DNA from: Paraflavitalea soli
Lineage (GTDB): Bacteria; Bacteroidota; Bacteroidia; Chitinophagales; Chitinophagaceae
Length of the DNA stretch: 64,000 bases
Reading direction: 5' to 3'
NCBI RefSeq assembly: GCF_003555545.1
Contig: NZ_CP032157.1
Location: forward strand, 2,732,546 to 2,796,545
The notes beneath the pieces are model-generated. The model had not been told where the DNA came from. It did not search any database and worked only from the letters and a program-made list of their open reading frames with translations. The position numbers and the translations under genes were made by a program. Positions 44,199 to 52,846 of this stretch are shown one piece after another. How positions within the stretch are numbered: the first letter of the stretch is position 1; each line of letters starts with the position of its first letter.

Positions 44199-45153
44199 TT
44201 TGTATATGTGTTATCAATTTTTCGGCAATAGTTTCAGCAATGGGATAATGCAGGTATTTTTGCAGCATGCCCCATTCTCCCTGGGGATTGACCTCCAGGA
44301 ATACGTAATCGCCATTGGTATGCCTGATCATATCAATAGCGCCAAAAACAAGTCCCAGGTTCTTCATCAGTTTACTTATCTTTTGCTGCACTGGCGCCGG
44401 CAATATATAGGGCTGCCATTGTCCCGGGTTGCCACTCAGCGTACGCCAGTCTGTTGGTACAGCCTCCTGAGCATGGACAATCTGGCCCGTAAAGCATTCA
44501 CCATCCACATAGGCAATCCGCAGTTCATAAGCTTTGGGAATATATTCCTGGAATATCATGGGGCAATAAGCCAGCAGGTGTACCTGCTCCAGATCAGCCT
44601 CCGTTAATCTGGTGGTAGGAAAGAAAGCGCCATCGCCCTTCATACTTTTAGAGAGGGCATTGTGCAGCTTCATCACTACCTGGTTATTACAGCGCTTAAA
44701 AAAGTCGCGGATAGCAGCCGGATCGTTGGTAAATATGCTGGCAGGAATAGTGAGCCCTACTGCATACGCTACCCGCAGCTGCTGCAGCTTGTCATTGCAT
44801 ACAGCATGATCGGCCTGCAGGGGGTTCATCCACGGCACGCGCTGCAGGGCATTGAAAAAGAGATCACGGAAGGTGAGGTATTCCCGGGTAAAGACAGGCC
44901 GGTAAGCCGGATCGAGGTCCTCCGGCATTTTCAGGTCCCACAACTTGCGGTACCACACGGCATTGATCTGTGTATCGGTGATGTACTGGCCCTTGCCCGA
45001 CAAGCAATATTGCTGCACGGTATAGTTGATGACATACCCGGTTGCAAATTCATCAACATTCAACCGGAAAGAAGGAACACCCATTTTATCCAGGTGTTGC
45101 TGTACAAGATCGATAGTATAATAGTCGTTGGAATGGGTTATGCATAAGACCAT
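44191..45153 (-). CDS. MvdC-type ATP-grasp graspetide amide ligase
   Basis: The protein is 320 residues from the ATG at 45153. A TTG at 45174 is in frame but lies inside the terminator hairpin, so I rejected it. The N-terminus VLCITHSNDYYTIDLV and INAVWYRK match MvdC; the ATP-grasp end reads YVFLEVNPQGEWGMLQKY. In microviridins MvdC/MdnB closes the Lys-to-Glu/Asp amide ring after the esters. It is downstream of both precursor genes and overlaps the second ligase by 8 bases. No GNAT acetyltransferase, protease or ABC exporter is adjacent, unlike cyanobacterial clusters. Confidence 0.85.
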   Translation of the reverse strand: MVLCITHSNDYYTIDLVQQHLDKMGVPSFRLNVDEFATGYVINYTVQQYCLSGKGQYITDTQINAVWYRKLWDLKMPEDLDPAYRPVFTREYLTFRDLFFNALQRVPWMNPLQADHAVCNDKLQQLRVAYAVGLTIPASIFTNDPAAIRDFFKRCNNQVVMKLHNALSKSMKGDGAFFPTTRLTEADLEQVHLLAYCPMIFQEYIPKAYELRIAYVDGECFTGQIVHAQEAVPTDWRTLSGNPGQWQPYILPAPVQQKISKLMKNLGLVFGAIDMIRHTNGDYVFLEVNPQGEWGMLQKYLHYPIAETIAEKLITHIQNG

Positions 45154-45162
45154 GGCAATAGT

Positions 45163-45195
45163 AAAAACAAGCAATAGCCGGTTGACTATTGCTTG
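45163..45195 (-). terminator. Hairpin/T-run between precursor and ligase genes
   Basis: CAAGCAATAG and CTATTGCTTG (plus 45168-45177 and 45186-45195) form a perfect 10-bp stem with an 8-base loop, followed on the minus strand by TTTTT (45167-45163). It ends 10 bases before the MvdC start codon. As a partial terminator it would give more precursor mRNA than ligase mRNA. Confidence 0.7.
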
Positions 45196-45232
45196 CTTGA
45201 TTAGAATGAATTAATCGGGTAATAAGAAAAGC

Positions 45233-45406
45233 CTATACTTCATCTCCATCGGAAGGATACTTCAGCGTATGCTCCATATCCAACCAGGGCTTTGTAATGA
45301 TAGACTCGAGGTCTATATAGTTTTCGCCGGAGGTTTCCTGTGTGCGTTTTTGCCCTTCGAGGAACTGGGCAAAGAAAGGTTGTTTTCCTGCTTCCTGCTG
45401 TTGCAT
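45233..45406 (-). CDS. Microviridin-type graspetide precursor 1
   Basis: This 57-residue peptide has the leader motif PFFAQFLEGQ at residues 10-19, the alpha-helical docking site for microviridin ATP-grasp ligases, and the C-terminal core HTLKYPSDGDEV. Threonine 47, Lys49, Ser52 and Asp53 occupy the canonical TxKYPSD positions. The Trp-Glu-Glu of cyanobacterial microviridins is replaced by Gly-Asp-Glu. The product would be a small polycyclic, probably protease-inhibiting peptide after leader removal. It lies 60 bases downstream of precursor 2 and 80 bases upstream of the MvdC-type ligase. Confidence 0.85.
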   Translation of the reverse strand: MQQQEAGKQPFFAQFLEGQKRTQETSGENYIDLESIITKPWLDMEHTLKYPSDGDEV

Positions 45407-45465
45407 AAGAATAGCATTTAAAATGATAAGGTAGTTTTTGCTTTTACGATGATAATGGCCGGCCG

Positions 45466-45651
45466 TTATTTTGTTGGCAGGTCATCGTCCCCGTCGGAGG
45501 GATACTTCATGGTATGGTCAAAATCAAAGATGGGAATAGACACACCAGGCCAGGCTTGCTCATGCGTTTCGGCTGAGCGCTGCTGTTGAGTCTTTTGAGA
45601 CTCCAGGAACCGGGCAAAGAAAGGCTGCCCTGTTTGCTCGTTTTGTTTCAT
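45466..45651 (-). CDS. Microviridin-type graspetide precursor 2
   Basis: This 61-residue peptide has the leader motif PFFARFLESQ at residues 10-19, a Gln/Glu-rich middle and the core HTMKYPSDGDDDLPTK. Thr47, Lys49, Ser52 and Asp53 match the TxKYPSD core. The acceptor positions for Ser and Lys are Asp55 and Asp56 rather than Glu, and a five-residue LPTK-type follower extends past the usual end. It is the first gene of the cluster; the two leaders are clearly paralogous. No confident promoter was found upstream: only TCATTTTG, one base off consensus. Confidence 0.88.
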   Translation of the reverse strand: MKQNEQTGQPFFARFLESQKTQQQRSAETHEQAWPGVSIPIFDFDHTMKYPSDGDDDLPTK

Positions 45652-46051
45652 AACGATAAAAATTTAAGGTTAACAAAATGATACCTCACTAAATGTAACG
45701 AAAAACGACAAGCGCCCAAAAAACTCATATCCACATTGCTTTAAGTTTTCCTCTTCATGACAACCATGTACTGAAAGCCCTACACAGAAATACTTAACCA
45801 AGCGTTAACTCACGGAAAGGCATATATTGTTTACCCTTACCGGGCAACCCGTCGTTGATTGTCCTTAATCCATCCTTCATATACCCTGGCAGGCAAATCA
45901 GTCTTCCGCCCAATTACGTCACCCGTTCTATAGAGGCGCCCGGCATGGTTTGAATTTTGCAAGAAATGCTTTGCATTATGCAATGCACTGTTTGAACATT
46001 CACTGTTTCAGCCTGTTATTTTTATCTACACACATTTAAAATGTAAGAAAG
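45652..46051. other. 400-bp divergent intergenic region, graspetide cluster and AKR gene
   Basis: No small ORF with coding character. It contains the AKR promoter candidate (45991-46024) and a TTGCAT-T-ATGCAA dyad at 45971-45983 just upstream of it, possibly an operator. Nothing else is identifiable. Confidence 0.4.
45991..46024 (+). promoter_or_regulatory. Promoter candidate for the aldo/keto reductase gene
   Basis: TTTG (45991-45994) and TATTTTTA (46017-46024, one base off TAnnTTTG) are separated by 22 bases; the ATG follows 27 bases later. A TTGCATTATGCAA dyad (45971-45983) lies immediately upstream and may be a regulator site. Confidence 0.4.
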
Positions 46052-46897
46052 ATGAGCACAAAGACTATTACAACAACCTGGAACCTGGGCGGTGATCTTA
46101 CCATCAACCGTTTAGGATATGGCGCCATGCAATTGGCGGGCAAAGGCGTTTTTGGCGAAGCCAAAGACCGCGAAGGAGCAAAAAAGGTATTACAAGCTGC
46201 TGTAGCAGGCGGCGTCAACTTTATTGATACGGCCGAAGCGTATGGGCCTAAGCTCAACGAATCGCTGATAGCCGACGCATTACATCCTTACCCCAAAGGG
46301 CTGGTTATTGCTACCAAGGGTGGCTTCGACAGGCCGGGTCCCGATCAATGGATACCCAACGGTCATCCCAACCATATCCGTGAAAACATTGAAGGCAGTT
46401 TAAAGAGACTGAAGGTAGATACCATCGACCTGTGGCAATTGCACCGCATTGACAGCAAAGTGCCCGTAGAAGAGACCCTGGCGCCGGTAGCGGCCGCCGT
46501 AAAGGCAGGCAAGATCCGCCATGTGGGACTATCCGAGGTCAACATTGAACAGATTGAAAGGGCCGAAAAGGTAGTACCCATCGTATCGGTTCAAAACCTG
46601 TACAACCTGGGCAATCGTCAATGGGAAAGTGTACTGGACTATACCGTAAAACGTAATATAGCCTTCATTCCCTGGTTCCCCCTCGCCTCTGGTCCGGATA
46701 CCCTGGCCGATAAGATCAAGGGCATTGCAGCCGCCCACAATGCCACTGTAGCGCAAATAGCGCTGGCTTGGCTGCTGAAACGGGCTGATAATATCCTGCT
46801 GATCCCGGGCACCAGTTCCCTAAGCCACTTACAGGAAAACCTGGAAGCAGGTGACATCATATTGACCGATAAAGAGTTTGAAGCTTTGTCCAAATAA
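46052..46897 (+). CDS. Aldo/keto reductase
   Basis: This 281-residue NAD(P)H-dependent (beta/alpha)8 oxidoreductase shows NFIDTAEAYG at about 55-64 (catalytic Asp and Tyr), VIATKGGF at about 85-92 (catalytic Lys), LWQLHRID at about 127-134 (catalytic His), GLSEVNIEQIERA and a C-terminal cofactor motif IPGTSSLSHLQENLEA. It reduces an aldehyde or ketone; the substrate is unknown. Single-gene unit with its own promoter candidate and a strong terminator. Length is typical of short bacterial AKRs. Confidence 0.93.
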   Translation: MSTKTITTTWNLGGDLTINRLGYGAMQLAGKGVFGEAKDREGAKKVLQAAVAGGVNFIDTAEAYGPKLNESLIADALHPYPKGLVIATKGGFDRPGPDQWIPNGHPNHIRENIEGSLKRLKVDTIDLWQLHRIDSKVPVEETLAPVAAAVKAGKIRHVGLSEVNIEQIERAEKVVPIVSVQNLYNLGNRQWESVLDYTVKRNIAFIPWFPLASGPDTLADKIKGIAAAHNATVAQIALAWLLKRADNILLIPGTSSLSHLQENLEAGDIILTDKEFEALSK

Positions 46898-46920
46898 GTT
46901 AGAAAGGTGCATTAAGTCTA

Positions 46921-46952
46921 AGGCTGTTCCCACCGGGACAGCCTTTCTTTTT
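46921..46952 (+). terminator. Terminator of the aldo/keto reductase gene
   Basis: AGGCTGTTCCC and GGGACAGCCT form a stem around ACC, followed by TTTCTTTTT. Confidence 0.8.
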
Positions 46953-47130
46953 ACCCGAAGGATGCTATGCTTGTGTAAATTATTGGGTTAGAGGAGGCCG
47001 CACAAAAATAAAACTACGAACTTCACCGCCAGGTCAAAACAAAATCAGTTCGTAAACCGTTGTAACGGAACACCTTTGGTACGAAATCGCCGAAATGTTT
47101 GGTTTTTAAAGCATCCTATTTAGTCATAGC

Positions 47131-48138
47131 ATGAAGGGAAGTTACTGGTGTTTAATGGTCGGCCTTGCAGTTTTGCCGTTTTCAGCGATTGTTGCCCAGC
47201 AACAACCGGGCAACCGGTATATGTTCCGGGTATATGAGGACAATGATGCTATGAACCTGTACGAACTGGGCAGCGACAAAGGGTATACCAATGGCACCCG
47301 GCTCGACTTTTTCTGGCAGCAGCAAAAAAGGTCTTTTCTCAACAAGCTGCTGCCCCAGGCAGGCTCCAACAGCATCAATACCCATGGCTGGGGCCTGATG
47401 CAGGTGATCATCACTCCCGATAATATCCTGCGGCGCAGACCCGATCCTGCGGACTATCCCTATTCAGCAGCCATGTTTGTCACCCGCAGCCTGCACTCCT
47501 CCAATCCCGTTAAGAAGTTATCCTTTCAATCAGAAATAGTACTGGGTGTGATGGGACCGCCGGCGCTGGGCGAAGAAACACAAAAGCTGATCCACCGCAT
47601 TATACAGGCCCAGGCTCCCCGGGGATGGGATTACCAGAAGCCTACGGACCTGCTCCTCAATTATCATTTTACAGTCAACAAACAACTGGCCCAACTCGAT
47701 CATTGGGCTGAGTTGATCGGCAGCGGACAGGTATTTGCCGGTACCATGGTCAACGGTGCGGCGGTATATACCACGCTCAGGCTGGGCAAAATGAATCCGT
47801 ATTTTGATGGCCTCATACAACAGTTTAGTTCCGATAAGACAAATACAAACCGCTGGCAGTTCTATTTTATCGTGCAACCGGCAGCAGAATTGGTCCTTAC
47901 CAATGCCTTGCTGGAAGGAGGCGTATTCAACCACAACGAAAAGTTGCCCGTCTCCACTACCGGAGAGACCGGCGTACCTGATCTGAAGAGACGCAGGGTG
48001 ATCACCCGCATCGACTGGGGCGCTGTATTGTCGCATGGCAACGTGGCTGTTTCTTTCACGCAAAAGAGTTCCTCCGCTCTATACAAAGGATTTACCCGTC
48101 AGGAAGTGGGTAATATTTCCCTGCATGTAGCCTGGTAA
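47131..48138 (+). CDS. LpxR-like outer-membrane lipid A deacylase family protein
   Basis: This 335-residue protein has a signal peptide (to about 22). The DUF2219/LpxR hallmark appears at about 35-62: EDNDAMN, then DKGYTNGTRLDFFW. It is followed by a GWGLMQVIITP strand and alternating amphipathic strands to a C-terminal aromatic residue (VAW), as expected for a 12-strand outer-membrane barrel. LpxR removes the 3'-acyloxyacyl chain of lipid A in a calcium-dependent reaction; activity here is inferred from the Asn-Asp and Thr motif positions. Single gene, no clear promoter box. Confidence 0.82.
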   Translation: MKGSYWCLMVGLAVLPFSAIVAQQQPGNRYMFRVYEDNDAMNLYELGSDKGYTNGTRLDFFWQQQKRSFLNKLLPQAGSNSINTHGWGLMQVIITPDNILRRRPDPADYPYSAAMFVTRSLHSSNPVKKLSFQSEIVLGVMGPPALGEETQKLIHRIIQAQAPRGWDYQKPTDLLLNYHFTVNKQLAQLDHWAELIGSGQVFAGTMVNGAAVYTTLRLGKMNPYFDGLIQQFSSDKTNTNRWQFYFIVQPAAELVLTNALLEGGVFNHNEKLPVSTTGETGVPDLKRRRVITRIDWGAVLSHGNVAVSFTQKSSSALYKGFTRQEVGNISLHVAW

Positions 48139-48235
48139 CAGACACGATCCAGCAAACCTTGAAACCTTAACACCGTCTTTCCAACTCCACAACGATTCTA
48201 ATATCATTCTAAGATGCCCTGCCGGCAGGCCGGTG

Positions 48236-48243
48236 TATCTTTG
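48236..48243 (+). promoter_or_regulatory. -7 box of the CPA1 antiporter gene
   Basis: TATCTTTG is an exact TAnnTTTG. It lies between an in-frame upstream ATG (48214) and the ATG at 48277, supporting the latter as the true start. No -33 TTG is visible. Confidence 0.4.
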
Positions 48244-48276
48244 CTCCTTTTATTTTGTACCGTTTTAACGCATGCT

Positions 48277-49524
48277 ATGGAGCTTTACTATTCGTTTTCG
48301 GTTTTGATCGTGCTGGCCTCATTCTTTTCTTATATCAACCTGCGGGTATTGAAATTGCCGTCAACCATTGGCGTCATGATCATTGCCATGCTTACCTCCA
48401 TCCTGCTGGTAATTAGTGGTCACCTGTTTCCCAAATTCTTTACCCACTTCTCCACCCTGCTGATGGATGTTGATTTTACTGAGGTGCTGATGGGCGCCAT
48501 GCTCAACTTCCTGCTCTTTGCGGGCGCTATCCATATTAACCTGAAAGACCTGCGCGAACAGAAATGGCCCATTGTTGTATTCTCTACCGTAAGTGTATTG
48601 ATCTCCACCTTTGTTATTGGCGGTATCCTGTACTATATTTTTAATGTATTGCACATAGACCTTCCTTTTATATACTGCTTGTTGTTTGGTGCGCTGATCT
48701 CTCCTACCGATCCCATTGCTGTGATGGGCATTCTGAAGAAAGCCAACGTAAGGAAATCACTGGAAACCAAGGTTGCCGGAGAATCCCTGTTCAATGATGG
48801 CGTGGCCGTGGTGGTCTTTTCTGTGATCCTTCAACTGGCACAGGGTTCTGATATCGACATGTCGCTGGGCAATATCAGCTGGCTGCTGGTGAAAGAGGCC
48901 CTGGGAGGATTTGTATTGGGGGCATTACTGGGGTTGGGTGCTTCCAATGCCATCCGGAAGATCGACGATTACAATGTGACTGTACTGATCACGTTATCGG
49001 TAGTAATGGGTGGATACCTGATCGCGCATACCCTGCACATGTCAGGACCGCTTACCATGGTGGCGGCTGGTATAGTCATTGGTAATTATGGCAAAAGAAC
49101 AGCCATGTCAGCCACCACCAAAGATTACCTCAACAAGTTCTGGGAACTGATCGACGAGATCATGAATGCCATCCTCTTCCTGTTCATCGGGTTTGAACTC
49201 TTACTCATCCGCGATCTCAACAACTACTGGCTCATGGGTGGCATTGCCATCCTGGTGGTATTGCTGGCCAGGTTCATTTCCATCTGGATACCTGTACGGC
49301 TGATCCCATTCCGCAACAAGTTTAGCAGCGGCACCATCAAAATACTCGTATGGGGCGGCTTGCGGGGCGGTGTTTCTATCGCACTGGCCCTGTCGATCGA
49401 CAATGGTCCTTATAAACAGGCCATTATTGCCATCACCTATTTTGTAGTGGTATTCTCCATTGTAGTGCAGGGACTTTCCATCGGGAAAGTAGCCAATAAG
49501 GTATTATCAAAAGAAGAAGTGTAA
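48277..49524 (+). CDS. CPA1-family Na+/H+ antiporter
   Basis: The protein is 415 residues from ATG 48277, with about 12 TM helices. CPA1/NhaP hallmarks are [19 protein letters not shown] and [16 protein letters not shown] (the ion-binding Asn-Asp pair), and a late [15 protein letters not shown] helix. It exchanges sodium or potassium for protons across the cytoplasmic membrane. A longer reading from 48214 adds 21 hydrophobic residues, but the -7 box lies inside that segment and [17 protein letters not shown] is the normal first TM. The sulfatase gene follows after 39 bases. Confidence 0.92.
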   Translation: MELYYSFSVLIVLASFFSYINLRVLKLPSTIGVMIIAMLTSILLVISGHLFPKFFTHFSTLLMDVDFTEVLMGAMLNFLLFAGAIHINLKDLREQKWPIVVFSTVSVLISTFVIGGILYYIFNVLHIDLPFIYCLLFGALISPTDPIAVMGILKKANVRKSLETKVAGESLFNDGVAVVVFSVILQLAQGSDIDMSLGNISWLLVKEALGGFVLGALLGLGASNAIRKIDDYNVTVLITLSVVMGGYLIAHTLHMSGPLTMVAAGIVIGNYGKRTAMSATTKDYLNKFWELIDEIMNAILFLFIGFELLLIRDLNNYWLMGGIAILVVLLARFISIWIPVRLIPFRNKFSSGTIKILVWGGLRGGVSIALALSIDNGPYKQAIIAITYFVVVFSIVVQGLSIGKVANKVLSKEEV

Positions 49525-49563
49525 AGGATAGAGATAAAAGATGTTTTCCCTATAAATTGCAGC

Positions 49564-50877
49564 ATGAAGTTAAGATCATTACTGGCTGCAGGTTTATTGT
49601 TATTACAAACAGCCCATGCACAGGATCGCCCCAATATCATCCTGGTGTTGACAGACGATATGGGGTATAGCGACCTCAGTTGTTTTGGAAGCCCCCTGAT
49701 CAAGACACCTTTCCTCGACAAGATGGCTTCCCGTGGCATCAAGGGCACCAATTTCCTGGTGGCTTCCCCTACCTGCACTCCTTCCCGCGCTTCCCTGCTC
49801 ACCGGGCGTTATGCCACCCGCATGAACCTGCCGGTACCCATTGGGCCGGGCGCTCCCAATGGCCTGCCCGATGAAGAAGTAACGATAGCCGAAATGCTGA
49901 AAAAGGTGGGTTATCGTACGGCCCTTATTGGTAAATGGCACCTGGGCGATACCAAGCCTTATTATCATCCCAATGCACAGGGCTTTGACCAGTTTTTCGG
50001 CACCCTTTACAGTCATGATTACAGGAGCCCTTATGTGAAGACAGATACCGTCATGAAAATATTCCGCAACCGGGTGCCTGCTATCATTAAACCAGCCGAT
50101 ACAACGCTTACCAACCTGTATGCACAGGAAGCTATTCACTTTATCAATGCACAAACAAAGCAACAGCCTTTCTTTTTGTACCTGGCGCAAAATATGCCCC
50201 ATTTGCCACTGGCCGTGCCGGCCAAATGGAAAGGACATTCTGCCGGTGGGCTTTATGGAGATGTGGTAGAACAATTGGATGAGAGTCTGCAACGCATCTG
50301 GCAGGCGCTGGAAGCAAAAGGGATGGCTGATAACACGCTGTTTATTTTTACGAGTGACAATGGTCCCTGGATCGGTTTCCCCGACAGGATGTTGGGCGAT
50401 GGATATACGAAACCCTGGGATGTGGGTACTACCGGCATTTTTAAAGGACAAAAAGCAAACACCTACGAGGGCGGCCACCGCGTACCATTTATCCTATACT
50501 GGAAAGGACATGTACCTGTAGGCGCCACGATCACTGATCCCATATCATCACTTGATATGTTGCCCAGTATTGCCCAATGGTTGAGGATACCCCTACCCAC
50601 TGGCAGATCATTGGATGGGGAATCGGTGGTACCCTTGTTATCCGGCCAACAGGCCCACTTTACCCATCGGCCCATTTATTATATACACAACCAGGCACAG
50701 GCAGTACGTGACGGCCAATGGAAATTACGGGTAACTGGTACAGGCACTACTGCTGCCACTGAACTTTTTGATATGGTTACCGATCCCGGTGAGCATTATA
50801 ACCTGGCGGCCAATTATCCGGATATAGTAGCGCGGCTGGAGAAACTGTTGCAGGCTTTTCCCGGCATGACACCCTGA
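49564..50877 (+). CDS. Secreted Cys-type sulfatase
   Basis: This 437-residue arylsulfatase-family enzyme has a signal peptide (to about 20). [21 protein letters not shown] (22-42) carries the metal-binding Asp pair. The activation motif [12 protein letters not shown] at 71-82 has Cys71 to be converted to formylglycine. IGKWHLG and FTSDNGPW are also present. It probably desulfates a carbohydrate or aryl sulfate in the periplasm. No formylglycine-generating enzyme is in the window. It lies 39 bases after the antiporter gene and ends one base short of the convergent SnoaL-like gene. Confidence 0.93.
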   Translation: MKLRSLLAAGLLLLQTAHAQDRPNIILVLTDDMGYSDLSCFGSPLIKTPFLDKMASRGIKGTNFLVASPTCTPSRASLLTGRYATRMNLPVPIGPGAPNGLPDEEVTIAEMLKKVGYRTALIGKWHLGDTKPYYHPNAQGFDQFFGTLYSHDYRSPYVKTDTVMKIFRNRVPAIIKPADTTLTNLYAQEAIHFINAQTKQQPFFLYLAQNMPHLPLAVPAKWKGHSAGGLYGDVVEQLDESLQRIWQALEAKGMADNTLFIFTSDNGPWIGFPDRMLGDGYTKPWDVGTTGIFKGQKANTYEGGHRVPFILYWKGHVPVGATITDPISSLDMLPSIAQWLRIPLPTGRSLDGESVVPLLSGQQAHFTHRPIYYIHNQAQAVRDGQWKLRVTGTGTTAATELFDMVTDPGEHYNLAANYPDIVARLEKLLQAFPGMTP

Positions 50878-50878
50878 G

Positions 50879-51238
50879 CTACATATAGAACTGTTCCTGT
50901 ACAATTTTGCCATCTTTTACCTGGTATACGCATAGTTCTTTCATGTTCATGCGACCGCCTTCCTTCATGGTGACGTCCATATCAAGAATGCAGGCAAAAG
51001 AATTAGGAGCAACAATGGGGGCCGACATGGCAATGGAATGCATGGTTTGGACCATACTATCAAACTTCTTGCCCTTCTCAATAATAGCCGCCAGTCCTTT
51101 GGTTTCTTTATCAAAGGCTGGCGTGGCTTCGGGTTCTATACTCACGGCATTCTCTGCATACAATTCTTTTTGTGCTTTTGTCCAATCGCCTGAACGGCAG
51201 ATGGATACCAGCTTGTCGGCAACTTCTTGTGTAGTCAT
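50879..51238 (-). CDS. SnoaL-like (NTF2-fold) small protein
   Basis: The protein is 119 residues from the ATG at 51238; an upstream ATG at 51265 adds a basic nonapeptide and is less likely. The cone-like alpha+beta NTF2 pattern is visible: TTQEVADKLVSICRSGDWTKAQKELYAENAVSIEP, a central variable part and a closing ELCVYQVKDGKIVQEQFYM pair of strands. This resembles the SnoaL-like family; the ligand or reaction is unknown and many members are non-enzymatic. It converges on the sulfatase gene with essentially no gap. Confidence 0.78.
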   Translation of the reverse strand: MTTQEVADKLVSICRSGDWTKAQKELYAENAVSIEPEATPAFDKETKGLAAIIEKGKKFDSMVQTMHSIAMSAPIVAPNSFACILDMDVTMKEGGRMNMKELCVYQVKDGKIVQEQFYM

Positions 51239-51352
51239 AGCTCGTTTTTTGGGGAATAACGGCAAAAAGCGGGCCGGGGCATGACCTTATCTTGGGTCTA
51301 TAATACATAATCTTGACGGGGCATCGAATAGATACCTGGATTTCTAATAAAA

Positions 51353-52357
51353 CTAATGTAGGTGTTGCTGCCGCTTGGCCATGGCCTGGGCAATGACACT
51401 GACAGCGATTAGTTGGAGTGCGTGGTACAGCATAATGGGCAATAGCAGGATACCGGTAAGCGGGCTATTCATAAAGATCACTTTGGCCATCACCGTACCA
51501 TGGATGATAGACTTTTTGGAGCCGCAAAAAGTGGCCGTCACCCTGTCCTCCCGGTTGAAATGCAGTAACCGGGCAATATAACCAATGATAAAATATACCG
51601 CAAAGAATAAGACCATCATACCAGCGCCCAGCAACAGCAGTTCTCCCACACCCAGGTTGCTGAACATATGCTTGTCAAATGATTCACTGAAAGCAGTATA
51701 CACGATGGCCAGGATCGTGAGCTGATCAAAATATTTCAATTGCTTATTATATTTACCGGCTACCTTTCCGAGATTCGTTGGATTGAGCAGCAAACCCAAT
51801 ACGACCGGCAACAGTATCTGCAATACCAGCTTCAGCATAATATCTCCCATGTCGATGCTGTTGTGGTTGCCACCTGTTACCAGGCTCATCCAGATGGGCG
51901 TAATGAAGATCCCCAGCAAACTGGAAATACTGGCATTGAAGATAGCAGCCGGAATATTGCCATTGGCAATGGATACCATCACCACGGAAGAAGAGACCGT
52001 AGAAGGCAATGCCGCCAGGAAGAAAGTACCCAACCAAAGAATATGCAGATCGTCCCTGTCAAGCCAAAAGCGCAGGGCCAGCAAGAGCAAAGGGAAAATA
52101 ATAAAAGTACTGGTCTGCACCAGGATATGCAGCCGCCAGTTACTAAGGCCGGCCACCAGTTTACTCCTGTTGAGCTTCAGCCCATAAAAAAAGAAGATGA
52201 AGGATATACCAATATTGGCAATAGATGAAATGGAAAAGGGCCCATCAGCAACACCCGGACCCGGAAATTGCGAGGCCAGTACGATCACACCAATAAGGGA
52301 GAGTATAAACCAGTCTAATCCAAATCTTGCCAATAGCTGGAATACCTTATTTTCCAT
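51353..52357 (-). CDS. SBF-like bile acid:Na+ symporter family protein
   Basis: The protein is 334 residues from ATG 52357 (a TTG three codons earlier is possible), with about ten TM helices. Typical features of the SBF_like (PF13593) branch are FFFYGLKLNRSKLVAGLSNWRLH, LAALPSTVSSSVVMVSIANGNIPAAIFNASISSLLGIFITP and FCGSKKSIIHGTVMAKVIF. Members are putative sodium-coupled organic anion transporters; the substrate is unknown. Single gene. Confidence 0.9.
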   Translation of the reverse strand: MENKVFQLLARFGLDWFILSLIGVIVLASQFPGPGVADGPFSISSIANIGISFIFFFYGLKLNRSKLVAGLSNWRLHILVQTSTFIIFPLLLLALRFWLDRDDLHILWLGTFFLAALPSTVSSSVVMVSIANGNIPAAIFNASISSLLGIFITPIWMSLVTGGNHNSIDMGDIMLKLVLQILLPVVLGLLLNPTNLGKVAGKYNKQLKYFDQLTILAIVYTAFSESFDKHMFSNLGVGELLLLGAGMMVLFFAVYFIIGYIARLLHFNREDRVTATFCGSKKSIIHGTVMAKVIFMNSPLTGILLLPIMLYHALQLIAVSVIAQAMAKRQQHLH

Positions 52358-52412
52358 AGCCTGCAAGATACGATGCCAGGGTGTATGCGTTGTGATCTTA
52401 AAAACTCCTCAT

Positions 52413-52835
52413 CTATTTTAATTTAATGACAACACCCTCCTTGCCTGATACTACCTCAAAGACAGCCTCTTCATATCTGGGCGCCCGCATAGCAGGAGAA
52501 GGATTATTGGAAAACCCATATCGCTCTTTGGGTATACCCAGGAAATTCTTGTCGATGATGCCATTCCCATTCTCATCCAAATAAACGGCCACAGCATATT
52601 TACCAGGCGGGATGGCCTCGAAAGGCACATGTACTTCGTTTTGGCCGCTCACTTTAATTGATTTCATAAAAGCAGCCTTTTGCTTACTGGCAAAAGCAGT
52701 CGCACTATTGTACCAGGCAATATAAATCTGACCGCTTTTCCCTTCCAGGTTTTGGACGGTGACTTTAGGCCCGGTATCCTGGGAATAACCTGCAAGCTGG
52801 GTCAACAAACCAATCAATATTATTGTACATTTCAT
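52413..52835 (-). CDS. Secreted DUF2141 protein
   Basis: The protein is 140 residues from the ATG at 52835, which begins a clean signal peptide (KCTIILIGLLTQLAGYSQ). DUF2141 pattern: VTVQNLEGKSGQIYIAWYNSATAF, then PPGKYAVAVYLDENGNGIIDKNFLGIPKERYGFSNN near the end. It is a small beta-sandwich periplasmic or extracellular protein of unknown function. It lies 11 bases after the frameshifted DoxX gene, downstream of a Crp/Fnr regulator. Confidence 0.88.
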   Translation of the reverse strand: MKCTIILIGLLTQLAGYSQDTGPKVTVQNLEGKSGQIYIAWYNSATAFASKQKAAFMKSIKVSGQNEVHVPFEAIPPGKYAVAVYLDENGNGIIDKNFLGIPKERYGFSNNPSPAMRAPRYEEAVFEVVSGKEGVVIKLK

Positions 52836-52846
52836 AGAGGGGTATT

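Noticed and set aside
45154-45174. TTG start extending the MvdC-type ligase
   Set aside because: It lies in the terminator hairpin. The ATG at 45153 begins exactly at the conserved VLCITHSND strand.
45620-45660. TCATTTTG as promoter of graspetide precursor 2
   Set aside because: One base off the -7 consensus and the nearest TTG is about 27 bases away, too far to support.
48214-48276. Longer N-terminus for the CPA1 antiporter
   Set aside because: An exact -7 box lies inside this segment and the normal first TM helix begins at 48277.
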